NCBI GenBank assembly: GCA_009773765.1
Contig: WTWZ01000005.1
Coordinates: 62,001-126,000 of the forward strand
DNA from: Prolixibacteraceae bacterium
GTDB lineage: Bacteria > Bacteroidota > Bacteroidia > Bacteroidales > Prolixibacteraceae
Direction: 5' to 3'
Length of the DNA: 64,000 bases
Both the position numbers and the translations under genes were made by a program. A model generated the notes under the pieces. The model searched no databases. It was not told the origin of the DNA and worked only from the letters and a program-made list of their open reading frames with translations. The number at the start of each line of letters is the position of its first letter. The stretch's first letter is position 1. Positions 1 to 9,101 of the stretch are shown here, one piece after another.

Positions 1-27
1 AAAGGATGTCAATTGACATCCTTTTTT
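1..27. terminator. Palindromic terminator at the window edge
   Basis: A perfect 12-bp inverted repeat (AAAGGATGTCAA / TTGACATCCTTT) is followed by a run of Ts on the plus strand. It lies just beyond the stop codon of the minus-strand permease at 31, so it may serve that gene, a plus-strand gene outside the window, or both. The left flank is cut by the window edge, so the minus-strand T-run cannot be seen in full. Confidence 0.7.
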
Positions 28-30
28 GTA

Positions 31-1278
31 TTATTCATAACGAAGAGACTCTATTGGATCAAGCAGTGAAGCTTTTTGTGCCGGATAGTAACCTGAAATG
101 ATTCCAACCCCAAAACACAATACAACCCCCATTATTATCCAACCCCAGGGAATAATAAATGTAGAACCAATCATTACTGATACCAGGTTGCCAACCAGAA
201 TTCCCAAAACGATGCCCAGAAAACCGCCAATTTGACCGATTACAATTGCTTCAATTAAAAACTGTTGCTTAACTGTTTTATTTTTTGCACCAATCGCCTT
301 TCTCACCCCAATTTCCCTGGTGCGTTCTGTTACCGATACAAGCATGATATTCATCAACCCGACGGCTGCACCCAAAAGGGTAATAAAACCAATTATAGTT
401 GCCACTAATGTAATATTCTGAATGTTCTTTAAAAGGAGGTTGACAATATTATCACTCTTTTCAATATTAAAATCTGTTTCATCAAGTGGCGACAAATTCC
501 TGACATTGCGAAAAACAGATTCGGCCTGGCCAATGGCAGCGTCAATTAATTCAGGTTGGTTCACCTTAATCTGAATATCGAAATTCATGTTTGGCCTCGA
601 AAAATAAGTGCGTGAATTTGAATATGGTATAAAACAGGCCAAATCGCTGCTCCCGCCAAATCCACTTCCTTTTTCGCTGAGGACCCCAATTACTTTATAA
701 TTCCCATTTCCAATACTTATAACTTTCTGAAGTGGGTTTTCACCTCCCTTAAATAATTTTTTAGCAAGTTCGCTTCCAATCAATACCATATTTCTCCCCG
801 AAATAATATCATCTTCACTAAAAGCCCTACCCTCATTCACTTCATATCCTGATGTAAACAAATAATCAGTATCGATGCCGCGAACAGTAATATTCGGATT
901 GGTTTTTTCGGAACCATATTTTAAAGTTGCAGTACCAGTTGAATTTACTGAAATTGATGACATAGCAGGAAAACTGAATTGTTTTTTGAATTCCTTTGCT
1001 TCGTAATAAGAAATGTATGAATAATTCTTTGTACGGTAACGCTGGTTTCCAATCTGCACCCTCATTCCCATGCTGGTAATTGAAAATGTATTAGCCCCAA
1101 GTACTGTAAATTCTTTGGTAATCGAGGTTTTTATTGATTCAATTGCGGTCAGTATCCCAACCAACGCAGTTATACCAATGGCAATAATCATTACCGTTAA
1201 TATAGAGCGAAGAATATTACTTCGGATAGATTGCAGCGCAATCCTGATATTTTCTGCAAATAACGCTGTGCTTCGCAT
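31..1278 (-). CDS. MacB/FtsX-type ABC transporter permease
   Basis: This 415-residue protein is an inner-membrane permease of the MacB/FtsX family, which works with a cytoplasmic ATPase to move lipoproteins, peptides or drugs, or to signal across the envelope. One transmembrane segment lies near residues 20-45, followed by a large periplasmic MacB-type domain of about 230 residues. Three C-terminal membrane segments follow, with the family motif GVRKAIGA between the first two. The end, DPIESLRYE, is typical of the family, so the gene is full length. The ATG at 1278 is used. The partner ATPase is not in the window and may lie to the left. The substrate cannot be inferred. Confidence 0.88.
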   Translation of the reverse strand: MRSTALFAENIRIALQSIRSNILRSILTVMIIAIGITALVGILTAIESIKTSITKEFTVLGANTFSITSMGMRVQIGNQRYRTKNYSYISYYEAKEFKKQFSFPAMSSISVNSTGTATLKYGSEKTNPNITVRGIDTDYLFTSGYEVNEGRAFSEDDIISGRNMVLIGSELAKKLFKGGENPLQKVISIGNGNYKVIGVLSEKGSGFGGSSDLACFIPYSNSRTYFSRPNMNFDIQIKVNQPELIDAAIGQAESVFRNVRNLSPLDETDFNIEKSDNIVNLLLKNIQNITLVATIIGFITLLGAAVGLMNIMLVSVTERTREIGVRKAIGAKNKTVKQQFLIEAIVIGQIGGFLGIVLGILVGNLVSVMIGSTFIIPWGWIIMGVVLCFGVGIISGYYPAQKASLLDPIESLRYE

Positions 1279-1659
1279 ATAAAATGTTTAACCTGATGTT
1301 AAATTTAAAACTTTAATAATAATTCAAACCACATTAGTTTCAAAAATTCAATTTCAATTACAAAAGATAATCCATTTCGGGGGAAAATGATTTTTTCCCG
1401 AATAGCAGACGTATTTGTTCGATATTTTTCCTTGTTAATTTTCTTTTAACATTTTTTAATGGAGCCGTATTTCTTTAAATCTTTCCTGGGCAAATTGAAA
1501 ATAATACAATGAAAATAATTATATATCAGTTTTTTGACAGGCCTTAAAATAGTTTTTTAAAACAGATTTCAATTTAACCGATAGTTTTTATCTAATATTT
1601 GGCATTTAATGTTCTTGCATATTGAATAAAAACATTTAAAATTTATCCCTGATTCAAAA
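1279..1659. other. Intergenic region between divergent genes, no gene seen
   Basis: This 381-bp, very AT-rich stretch separates the permease from the next plus-strand gene. No ORF with protein-like composition, tRNA or repeat was recognised. The only promoter-like sequence on the plus strand is AATATTTG near 1595, one mismatch from TAnnTTTG, about 60 nt before the start at 1660. It presumably holds divergent promoters, which is inference. Confidence 0.5.
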
Positions 1660-2190
1660 ATGTACTTTATGATATTTCATTTTCAAATCATTTCACAAGA
1701 ATGTAAAAACTTTCAACTCGAAGTTGAATTATCTAAAAGACATACCTTTTTCGATTTTCATTCTTTAATTCAAAAAAGTTTAGGTTACGAATCACATCAG
1801 TTGGCGTCTTTTTTTATTCCCGATAAAAGAGGGTTAAAGGAAAAGGAAATTTCGATGCTTGACTTGGGCATGAATGGGGCAGCATATTATATTATGCAAA
1901 AAACCCCGCTTTCAGATTTAATTCAATCGAAAGGGCAAAAACTCATATATACTTTTGATTTTTTAAATGACAGATCATTATTAATAGAATTAACAGATAT
2001 CATTATGGAAAAAAATCTAATTGAACCATTAGTCACTTTAAAACGGGGTGTATCTCCAATTCAGGTTTTAGGTGAAGAGGTTGACGTAATTGATCATGAA
2101 TCGTTAGAAAACCAGGAAGAGAAAGTTTATATGCTTTTTGGTGAACTTGAAGATTACACAGAGATTTTTGGTGAAATGGAGGATTTTTAA
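1660..2190 (+). CDS. pRiA4b ORF-3-like (IS1096 TnpR-like) domain protein
   Basis: A 176-residue acidic soluble protein. The core YTFDFLNDRSLLIEL resembles the Y-x-(Y/F)-D-F-x-(D/N) signature of the pRiA4b ORF-3 family, whose members are often labelled as IS1096 passenger proteins although many are chromosomal and unlinked to transposons. The assignment is from motif memory and is moderate. No transposase or terminal repeats lie nearby, so there is no sign that it is mobile here. The extreme C-terminus is rich in Glu/Asp (ELEDYTEIFGEMEDF). The start could be the ATG at 1660 or the one three codons on. A clear terminator follows at 2220. Confidence 0.6.
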   Translation: MYFMIFHFQIISQECKNFQLEVELSKRHTFFDFHSLIQKSLGYESHQLASFFIPDKRGLKEKEISMLDLGMNGAAYYIMQKTPLSDLIQSKGQKLIYTFDFLNDRSLLIELTDIIMEKNLIEPLVTLKRGVSPIQVLGEEVDVIDHESLENQEEKVYMLFGELEDYTEIFGEMEDF

Positions 2191-2219
2191 CTCGCCGATA
2201 ACAATTTTAAAAAATTCGG

Positions 2220-2251
2220 GGGCTGTTCAGTATTTTGAACAGTCCTTTTTT
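2220..2251 (+). terminator. Rho-independent terminator
   Basis: GGGCTGTTCA pairs with TGAACAGTCC, with one G-U pair and a 6-nt loop, and is followed by six Ts. It ends the transcript of the pRiA4b-ORF3-like gene and separates it from miaA. Confidence 0.85.
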
Positions 2252-2281
2252 GTTGTTAATTTGAGATAAAATAACGGGTAA

Positions 2282-3190
2282 ATGCAAAAATATTTAATTG
2301 TTTTAACCGGCCCTACCGGTATTGGAAAAACAAAAACCGGCATTCAAACCGCGCAACATTTTAATACTGAAATTGTATCGGCAGATTCGAGGCAAATTTA
2401 CAAAGAAATGGCCATTGGAACAGCAGTGCCTGATATTACCGAGTTAAACATTGTGAAACATCATTTCATTCAAACTCATTCTGTTCATGAAGTTTATAAT
2501 GCCAGCAGGTACGAAAACGAAGCTTTGAAGGTAATCAATTCTGTTTTAGAAACAAGAAATTTAGTTTTACTTGTTGGAGGCTCAATGCTTTATATCGATG
2601 CCGTTTGTCAGGGAATTGACATAATGCCCGATGCTGATCCGGAAATTCGAAAAGTGCTGACAGGCAAATTTGAAAACGAAGGATTGGAAAGTTTGCGCTT
2701 TCAGCTTAAAAAAATGGACCCCGTTTATTTCAACTCGGTCGACTTAAAAAATCCGAAACGGATAATCCACGCACTCGAAATCAGTATTCAAACCGGAAAA
2801 CCATATTCTTCGTTCCTTTCAAACCCAAAAAAAATACGCCCGTTTTCAATCATAAAAATCGGATTGAACTGCGACAGGGAAAAACTGCACAACAGAATAA
2901 ACTTTCGTATTGACCAAATGATTGATGCAGGGCTGGAAAATGAAGCCCGCAATTTGTACCACTTGAAATATTTAAATGCCTTAAATACTGTTGGTTACCG
3001 TGAATTATTTGCATTTTTCGACGGAAAAACAACACGCGAAAAAGCCATTGAACTGATAAAACGTAATTCGCGGCGGTACGCACGGAAACAGCTTACCTGG
3101 TTTAGAAACGAAAATGAAATGAACTGGTTTGAACCTGAACAGTTAAGTGAAATAATTGCTTTTATTAAAACCCGCATTTCTGAGCAATGA
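2282..3190 (+). CDS. miaA: tRNA dimethylallyltransferase
   Basis: MiaA transfers a dimethylallyl group to N6 of A37 in tRNAs reading UNN codons. The 302-residue length is normal. The P-loop GPTGIGKT lies at residues 10-17, and the substrate-binding ADSRQIY motif follows at about 37-43. The C-terminal region holds the YARKQLTWFRN segment that is typical of MiaA. The gene is first in a tightly packed run: the next gene starts inside its stop codon (ATGA overlap at 3187). It lies just after a terminator, so transcription probably starts in the 30 bp before the ATG or by read-through. Confidence 0.97.
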   Translation: MQKYLIVLTGPTGIGKTKTGIQTAQHFNTEIVSADSRQIYKEMAIGTAVPDITELNIVKHHFIQTHSVHEVYNASRYENEALKVINSVLETRNLVLLVGGSMLYIDAVCQGIDIMPDADPEIRKVLTGKFENEGLESLRFQLKKMDPVYFNSVDLKNPKRIIHALEISIQTGKPYSSFLSNPKKIRPFSIIKIGLNCDREKLHNRINFRIDQMIDAGLENEARNLYHLKYLNALNTVGYRELFAFFDGKTTREKAIELIKRNSRRYARKQLTWFRNENEMNWFEPEQLSEIIAFIKTRISEQ

Positions 3191-3645
3191 ATATACCCGG
3201 AAATTTTGTAATCCGTGTTTACGCAATTATTGTAAATGAAAATCAGGAAGTTTTGATTTCTGATGAATTTCAGCTTGGAATTAAAATGACAAAATTCCCC
3301 GGAGGAGGGCTCGAATTTGGCGAGGGAACAATTGATGGTTTAAAACGTGAACTCAGAGAAGAATGTAACAGCCAGGAATTAATAAATATCAAACATTTTT
3401 ACACCACCGATTTTTTTCAGAAAGCGCACTTTTACAACAATAAACAACTGATAAGCATTTATTACCAGGCCGAACTTGCAAAGCCTGTAAGATTCCCAAT
3501 TTCAAATAATCCGTTTAATTTCACCGTGAACAAAAACGGAAACCAAAGTTTTCGATGGGTTAAAATAAAAAATTTAAATGCAGATGAAATTACTTTCCCA
3601 ATTGATAAATTTGTTGCGGGAAAATTAAAACTACATTTTTTATGA
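3187..3645 (+). CDS. NUDIX hydrolase
   Basis: A 152-residue member of the NUDIX family, which hydrolyses nucleoside diphosphates linked to another moiety. The NUDIX box is readable from residue 38: GGGLEFGEG, then seven residues before REL-x-EE. The final Gly of the box is replaced (EECN), but the metal-binding glutamates of REL-x-EE are kept, so activity is expected. The substrate cannot be predicted; the neighbouring glycosyltransferase makes a nucleotide sugar conceivable, which is inference. It overlaps miaA and the following gene by 4 nt at ATGA junctions, which implies translational coupling. Confidence 0.88.
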   Translation: MNIPGNFVIRVYAIIVNENQEVLISDEFQLGIKMTKFPGGGLEFGEGTIDGLKRELREECNSQELINIKHFYTTDFFQKAHFYNNKQLISIYYQAELAKPVRFPISNNPFNFTVNKNGNQSFRWVKIKNLNADEITFPIDKFVAGKLKLHFL

Positions 3646-4784
3646 AAATTACCATTTTGGGGCCTGCGCATCCTTACAGAGGGGGTATTGCCGCACTAAA
3701 CGAGCGACTGGCACGGCAACTTGTTGATGAAGGCCACGATGTGAATGTTGTTTCGTTTACAGTACAATATCCCAAATTTCTGTTTCCCGGCAAAACCCAG
3801 TTTTCAGAACAAAAAACAACATTTAATTTTCAAATTACACGCGAAATAAATTCGGTTAGCCCCATAAACTGGTTAAAAACCGGCTGGAAAATTAAAAATT
3901 CACGCCCCGACATTTTAATTGTCAGATTCTGGTTACCATTTATGGGGATGAGTTTAGGCTCAATCTGCAGAATTGTTAAACTCAACCGGCATACTAAAAT
4001 TATTTCAATTGCCGACAATATAATCCCCCACGAAAAACGCCCCGGCGATAAACTGCTTTGCCGCTATTTTATTGGCAGCATCGATGCATTTATAACCATG
4101 TCGGGCAGTGTATTAAAGGATTTGGAAAAATTCAGGTATAAAAAACCAAAAATCCTCACACCCCACCCCATTTACGACCATTACGGGGCTGTTGAAACCC
4201 GTGAAAATGCGCTGATAAATTTAAACCTCTCGAAAGAAGACCGTTACATTTTGTTTTTTGGATTTATCCGCGATTACAAAGGACTGGATCTTTTGCTAAA
4301 GGCCTTTTCGAACCCATATTTTAAACCAAACAGAATAAAACTGATTGTAGCCGGCGAATTTTATGCCGACGAAGTAAGTTATCGCGACTTAATTAAGGAA
4401 CTGAACCTGGAAGATGATGTGATTTTAAGAACAAGTTACATTTCGAATACCGAGGTTCAGCACTATTTTAATGGCGCCGACATAGTTGCCCAGCCATATA
4501 AATCGGCAACACAAAGCGGAGTTACCCAAATTAGCTACCATTTCAATAAACCAATGCTGGTAACCAACGTAGGAGGTTTGGCCGAAACTATTCCTCACAT
4601 GAAGGTAGGTTATGTTGTTGAGCCTGATTCAGAAAAGATTGCAATAGCTTTGATAGATTTCTTCGAAAACAAACGACTGGAAAATTTCTCCGGCAATATT
4701 CTTCATGAAAAAGAACGTTTTAGTTGGGATAAAATGACCAGTTCCATTATGAAACTTGCAAACCAAATCAGAAAAAAAAAGTGA
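3642..4784 (+). CDS. GT4-family glycosyltransferase
   Basis: A 380-residue GT-B-fold glycosyltransferase of the group 1 (GT4) type. The N-terminus GPAHPYRGGIAALNERLA is the glycine-rich acceptor-side loop. The C-terminal half has the nucleotide-sugar site with SATQSGVTQ and NVGGLAE at about residues 287-312. No membrane segment is seen, so it is probably cytoplasmic or peripheral and acts on an envelope glycan or lipid, but neither sugar nor acceptor can be assigned. It overlaps the NUDIX gene by 4 nt and is followed within 20 nt by relA/spoT, so it sits inside a housekeeping operon rather than a surface-polysaccharide cluster. Confidence 0.88.
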   Translation: MKITILGPAHPYRGGIAALNERLARQLVDEGHDVNVVSFTVQYPKFLFPGKTQFSEQKTTFNFQITREINSVSPINWLKTGWKIKNSRPDILIVRFWLPFMGMSLGSICRIVKLNRHTKIISIADNIIPHEKRPGDKLLCRYFIGSIDAFITMSGSVLKDLEKFRYKKPKILTPHPIYDHYGAVETRENALINLNLSKEDRYILFFGFIRDYKGLDLLLKAFSNPYFKPNRIKLIVAGEFYADEVSYRDLIKELNLEDDVILRTSYISNTEVQHYFNGADIVAQPYKSATQSGVTQISYHFNKPMLVTNVGGLAETIPHMKVGYVVEPDSEKIAIALIDFFENKRLENFSGNILHEKERFSWDKMTSSIMKLANQIRKKK

Positions 4785-4802
4785 TATTTTAATTGAATAA
4801 AA

Positions 4803-7043
4803 GTGCAGCATTTTACACCAGCGGAAAAAAGGTATATCGAAGATTGTTACGAAGATTTTATAAAGGAAATTCGCAATAAATTTGACGACGAACGGCTTGC
4901 CCGTATTGAAAAGGCATTCCGTTTTGCCAATGCTGCCCACGAAGGAATCAGGCGCAAATCGGGAGAACCGTACATTATACATCCGATTGCAGTTACAAAA
5001 ATTGTTGCCAAAGATATTGGACTGGGCGCAACATCGATTGTTGCAGCTATTTTGCACGATGTAGTTGAAGACACCGAATACCGCATTTCCGACATTGAAA
5101 CAATGTTTGGTGAAAAAGTAGCCAAAATTGTGGATGGGCTCACAAAACTTTCCGGCGATTTCGATTCGCGGCAGGCACTTACATTAAAGAAAATGTTAAT
5201 GACCCTTTCAGAAGACGTCAGGGTAATTCTCATAAAAATTGCCGATCGTCTGCATAACATGCAAACCCTCGAATCGATGCCACCAAACAAACGGATGAAA
5301 ACGGCCAGCGAAACCCTGTTTCTTTATGTGCCGCTTGCCCACCGTTTAGGTTTATACACCATTAAAACCGAACTTGAAGAACTCAGTTTTAAATACAAAC
5401 ATCCCGAAGAATACAACCAAACCATTTATTTGCTTCATAACCAGGAAGAAAAACGTAACTACCTGATCAACGAATTTATCAGGCCCATCAAAGAAAAACT
5501 GACACATGAAAATTTCGACTGCGAAGTAACACACCGGTTAAAATCGAGTTACTCCATTTGGCAGAAAATGCAAAATAAAGGCGTCAGCTTTAACGAAATT
5601 TACGACATTCTGGCCATTCGGATTGTAATAAAACCAAACCCTGACATTTCGGAAAAACGACAGTGTTTCGACGTTTTGTCCATCGTCACCGATATCTATA
5701 AACCTAAACCCGACCGAATCCGCGACTGGATAAACCTGCCCAAAGTAAACGGCTACGAATCGCTTCACGTTACGGTAATGGGGCCGCAGGGCAAATGGGT
5801 TGAAGTTCAGATAAGGACGGAACGAATGGATGAAATTGCCAACCGGGGATTTGCATCACATTACCGCTATAAAGACATATCAACTTTCGAAAATGAACTG
5901 GAAACCTGGATTGAACGGATTCGCGATCATCTGAAAAATCCGGATACCGATGCTTTTGAATTTCTCGATGATTTTAAACTTGATCTTTACGGTTCCGACA
6001 TCAATGTTTTCACCCCTAAAGGAGAAATGGTTTCCGTGCCGAAAGGCTCTACAGTGATTGATTTTGCATACGAAATCCACAGCGATTTGGGGAATAAATG
6101 CATAGGCGCCAAAATTAACCAGAAATTGGTGCCGGTTAGCCATATCCTTCAAAATGGCGACCAGATTGAAATACTAACTTCAAAAAATCAAATTCCCAAA
6201 CCCGAATGGCTCAAGTTTACAACAACTGCAAAAGCACGTTCAAAAATTAAAGATGCTTTTAAGCTGGAGAAAAACAAGCATATTGAAAAAGGAAAAATAA
6301 TAGTTGAGGCAGCTATTATTCAGTCTGGTGTACCTTTAACATCAAATAATTTAAAAAAAATTACAGGGCATTACAACCTCAATAATAAAGATCAGCTTTA
6401 TTCCGAGGTTGGAATGGGATTTATTGATTTAAAAGATATCAATGAAATTCTTGTCCGCAAATCGGAAAATAAACTGGTTAAATACTGGAATATCACATTT
6501 GGAGGCAAAAAAAAGGGTGGAAGCGGTAAAGAGCAATCAGATACAGCAACTAGCAAAAAATCAAAATCCAAAATTGACCGTAAAAAACCCTTTATTTTAA
6601 AAGAAAACCAGGACAATGTCACTTTTTCACTGGCCAAATGTTGCAATCCGATACCAGGCGATGAGGTTTTGGGATATCTGAGCACCGACGACCATGTGAT
6701 AATTCACAAAACTGATTGCCCTGTTTTAGACAAATACATTTCGAACCAGGGAGAAAAAGTGATAACTGCTGAATGGACAAAATTCAAAAAACAATCATAC
6801 CTCACCCGTTTAGTCCTCGAAGGTTTCGACAGGCTGGGAATCGTAAATCAAGTTACAAATATCATCTCGAACGAAAACAACATTAATATGCGCTCGGTTC
6901 AGTTTGATACCACCGATGGTATTTTTAAAGGTGAATTATTCCTTTACATTCATAATACCGAAGATTTAAATAACCTGATTTCCCAGCTCAAAAAAATAAA
7001 GGGAATCGAAAACGTATCGCGCATAAAAAATCTGAACGATTAA
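4803..7043 (+). CDS. Bifunctional (p)ppGpp synthetase/hydrolase
   Basis: A 746-residue RelA/SpoT homologue controlling the stringent response. In order: an HD hydrolase domain with HD at residues 85-86 (AAILHDVVEDTEY); a synthetase domain containing NGYESLHVTV and EVQIRT near residue 335; a TGS domain starting near 395 (INVFTPKGE); a linker with a lysine-rich stretch; a short conserved Cys segment (AKCCNPIPGD); and a C-terminal ACT domain from about 670. The key residues of both catalytic domains are present, so it should both make and degrade (p)ppGpp. The start is GTG at 4803, 19 nt after the glycosyltransferase stop. The next two genes, Fur-like and purA, are on the same strand. Confidence 0.95.
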   Translation: MQHFTPAEKRYIEDCYEDFIKEIRNKFDDERLARIEKAFRFANAAHEGIRRKSGEPYIIHPIAVTKIVAKDIGLGATSIVAAILHDVVEDTEYRISDIETMFGEKVAKIVDGLTKLSGDFDSRQALTLKKMLMTLSEDVRVILIKIADRLHNMQTLESMPPNKRMKTASETLFLYVPLAHRLGLYTIKTELEELSFKYKHPEEYNQTIYLLHNQEEKRNYLINEFIRPIKEKLTHENFDCEVTHRLKSSYSIWQKMQNKGVSFNEIYDILAIRIVIKPNPDISEKRQCFDVLSIVTDIYKPKPDRIRDWINLPKVNGYESLHVTVMGPQGKWVEVQIRTERMDEIANRGFASHYRYKDISTFENELETWIERIRDHLKNPDTDAFEFLDDFKLDLYGSDINVFTPKGEMVSVPKGSTVIDFAYEIHSDLGNKCIGAKINQKLVPVSHILQNGDQIEILTSKNQIPKPEWLKFTTTAKARSKIKDAFKLEKNKHIEKGKIIVEAAIIQSGVPLTSNNLKKITGHYNLNNKDQLYSEVGMGFIDLKDINEILVRKSENKLVKYWNITFGGKKKGGSGKEQSDTATSKKSKSKIDRKKPFILKENQDNVTFSLAKCCNPIPGDEVLGYLSTDDHVIIHKTDCPVLDKYISNQGEKVITAEWTKFKKQSYLTRLVLEGFDRLGIVNQVTNIISNENNINMRSVQFDTTDGIFKGELFLYIHNTEDLNNLISQLKKIKGIENVSRIKNLND

Positions 7044-7113
7044 TTTTTAATCATTCCAAAGAAAATTAAAAAATATATTTTACTTTTACGCCCTATTTTA
7101 AATTGGTTTAAAT

Positions 7114-7551
7114 ATGAATAACCAAAAAACCAGAGAAACGGTAAAGAATATGTTTACCGAATATTTGGAAATGAATGGACATCGTAAAACACCGGAAAGA
7201 TTTGCTATACTGGATGAAATTTATTTTCGCGAAGGGCATTTCGACATTGAGTCGTTGTATATTTCGATGAAAAACAACAACTACAGGGTTAGCCGTGCCA
7301 CATTATACAACACCATTGATTTGCTGCTCGAGTGCAAATTGGTTGTTAAACACCAGTTCGGCAAAAACATTGCCCAGTTCGAAAAAGCATTTGCAACAAT
7401 GCAACACGACCATTTAATTGATATTACCAATGGAAAAGTGGTTGAATTTTTCGATCAGCGAATCAGAGAGATTATCGAAGACGCCTGTCTGAAAAACAAC
7501 TTCAAATTATCTCATCACACACTTTACATCTACGGCGAAAATCTGAAGTAA
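7114..7551 (+). CDS. Fur-family transcriptional regulator
   Basis: A 145-residue metalloregulator with the Fur winged-helix N-terminus: [14 protein letters not shown] at about residues 23-36, and the recognition-helix region [13 protein letters not shown] at about 61-73. The dimerisation half has [15 protein letters not shown], where most Fur proteins have HHHLxCxxCGKVxEF. No CxxC pair is present there or at the C-terminus, so the structural zinc site is missing. The regulatory-site histidines (HDH, HH near the end) remain. The sensed signal (iron, zinc, peroxide) cannot be assigned. It lies 70 nt after relA/spoT and 170 nt before purA. Confidence 0.88.
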   Translation: MNNQKTRETVKNMFTEYLEMNGHRKTPERFAILDEIYFREGHFDIESLYISMKNNNYRVSRATLYNTIDLLLECKLVVKHQFGKNIAQFEKAFATMQHDHLIDITNGKVVEFFDQRIREIIEDACLKNNFKLSHHTLYIYGENLK

Positions 7552-7598
7552 GAAATTTGCTGGTTACCTTAACAATTTATAAAACCCTTGTTACAAGT

Positions 7599-7696
7599 TC
7601 TGTTTTTTTAGCCGGTAACAAAAATATTTGTATTTTTAACCGCTTAAATGGCAGGCCGTGAAAATTTTATCTTTTACGATTAATTTTCACGGTTTT
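7599..7696 (+). promoter_or_regulatory. Possible purA promoter and leader hairpin
   Basis: AATATTTG at 7623-7630 is one mismatch from TAnnTTTG and has CTG 20 bp upstream at 7600-7602. Downstream, CCGTGAAAATT (7656-7666) and AATTTTCACGG (7682-7692) form a perfect 11-bp stem with a 15-nt loop, followed by only four Ts. The hairpin may terminate the fur transcript, or sit in the purA leader as an attenuator. The sequence does not look like a purine riboswitch. Confidence 0.4.
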
Positions 7697-7722
7697 CCAT
7701 GTAAAATAAAAATTGAAAATCA

Positions 7723-9009
7723 ATGAAAGTAGATGTATTGCTCGGCCTTCAGTGGGGAGACGAAGGAAAAGGGAAAATTGTTGATGTATTAACTCCAAAA
7801 TACGATGTAATTACCCGCTTTCAGGGCGGGCCAAATGCAGGCCATACTTTGGAATTCAACAACATAAAACATGTATTGCACACTATTCCGTCGGGTATAT
7901 TTCGCGATAATAAAATAAACATCATTGGCAACGGCGTGGTAATCGACCCGATAGTTTTTCAGAAAGAAATTGAATCGCTAAAAAAAATCGGGGTCGATAT
8001 TTCAAAAAATCTCTACATTTCGAAAAAAGCACACATGATTTTACCAACTCACAGGTTATTGGATGCTGCTTCGGAATCAAAAAAAGGCGAATCAAAAATT
8101 GGCTCTACACTTAAAGGAATTGGCCCAACGTACAAGGACAAAATTGGTCGCGAAGGTTTGCGGGTTGGCGATTTGCTCAACGATTTCGAAGAAAAATACA
8201 GGTCGAGAACTGATAACCACAAATTACTCCTGAAGGATTTCTTTCATTACGATTTTCAACAAATTCTTGATGATTGTGAAAAGGATTGGTTCGAGGGCAT
8301 CAGGCTTTTAAAAACATTCAATATAGTTGATACCGAACACATGATTAACCAGCTTTTGCTCGAAGAGAAATCGGTTCTGGCAGAAGGCGCCCAGGGAACA
8401 TTGCTTGACATTGATTTTGGTTCATACCCGTTTGTTACCAGTTCGAACACAATTTGTGCCGGCGCCTGCACAGGTTTAGGTGTGGCGCCAACAAAAATCG
8501 GCGAAGTTTTGGGCATTTTCAAAGCCTATTGTACCCGTGTTGGAATGGGGCCTTTCCCAACTGAATTGCTCAACAAAACCGGCGACAATATGCGAAAAGC
8601 CGGAAATGAATACGGTTCCACAACCGGAAGGCCCCGCAGATGTGGCTGGCTTGATTTGGTAGCCCTCAAATATTCGGTAATGCTCAACGGAGTTACCCAG
8701 TTAATTATGATGAAGGCCGATGTGCTCGACCAGTTTGAAACGATTAAAATTTGTATTGGCTACGAAATTGATGGTGAAATAGTTGAACATTTCCCGTTTG
8801 AACTCGACGACACTGTTAAACCCGTTTATGTTGAATTACCGGGCTGGCAAACTGATTTGACCAGAATTAAACACCAGGACGAGTTTCCGGAAGAATTCAA
8901 CAATTATATTAATTTTATTGAAGACGAAATGGGAATTCCAGTAACAATAGCATCAGTTGGCCCAAACCGTGAACAAACTATTATTTTGGATTCTGGCAAT
9001 AACCTTTGA
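7723..9009 (+). CDS. purA: Adenylosuccinate synthetase
   Basis: PurA joins IMP and aspartate using GTP, the first committed step from IMP to AMP. The 428-residue length is normal. The N-terminal QWGDEGKGK motif (residues 10-18) holds the catalytic Asp13 and the GTP-binding loop. GPTYKDKIGREGLR is the IMP-binding region. The signature GPNAGHT lies near residues 37-43, and the C-terminal GTP-binding region reads ASVGPNREQTI. The gene is followed by a strong bidirectional terminator, so it ends the rightward run that began with miaA. Confidence 0.97.
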   Translation: MKVDVLLGLQWGDEGKGKIVDVLTPKYDVITRFQGGPNAGHTLEFNNIKHVLHTIPSGIFRDNKINIIGNGVVIDPIVFQKEIESLKKIGVDISKNLYISKKAHMILPTHRLLDAASESKKGESKIGSTLKGIGPTYKDKIGREGLRVGDLLNDFEEKYRSRTDNHKLLLKDFFHYDFQQILDDCEKDWFEGIRLLKTFNIVDTEHMINQLLLEEKSVLAEGAQGTLLDIDFGSYPFVTSSNTICAGACTGLGVAPTKIGEVLGIFKAYCTRVGMGPFPTELLNKTGDNMRKAGNEYGSTTGRPRRCGWLDLVALKYSVMLNGVTQLIMMKADVLDQFETIKICIGYEIDGEIVEHFPFELDDTVKPVYVELPGWQTDLTRIKHQDEFPEEFNNYINFIEDEMGIPVTIASVGPNREQTIILDSGNNL

Positions 9010-9031
9010 TTATTCCGAATAAATCATAAAT

Positions 9032-9070
9032 TAAAACCGTTCTTCCATAAAATTAGAAAGAACGGTTTTA
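9032..9070. terminator. Bidirectional terminator between purA and the TPM gene
   Basis: TAAAACCGTTCTT (9032-9044) and AAGAACGGTTTTA (9058-9070) form a perfect 13-bp stem with a 13-nt loop. The A/T ends give a U-run in either direction. It sits between two convergent genes and should end transcripts from both sides. Confidence 0.88.
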
Positions 9071-9101
9071 AACATTAAACGCGAAACTTTAAACTCTGAA
9101 A

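Noticed and set aside
1660-2190. A transposon in this area, as the family name suggests
   Set aside because: No transposase, target duplication or terminal inverted repeats were found around the gene.
4629-5290. Minus-strand ORFs opposite the glycosyltransferase end and relA/spoT
   Set aside because: They are antisense shadows of conserved coding sequence.
7599-7722. Possible purine riboswitch before purA
   Set aside because: The hairpin lacks the three-way junction and conserved loop sequences of the purine aptamer.
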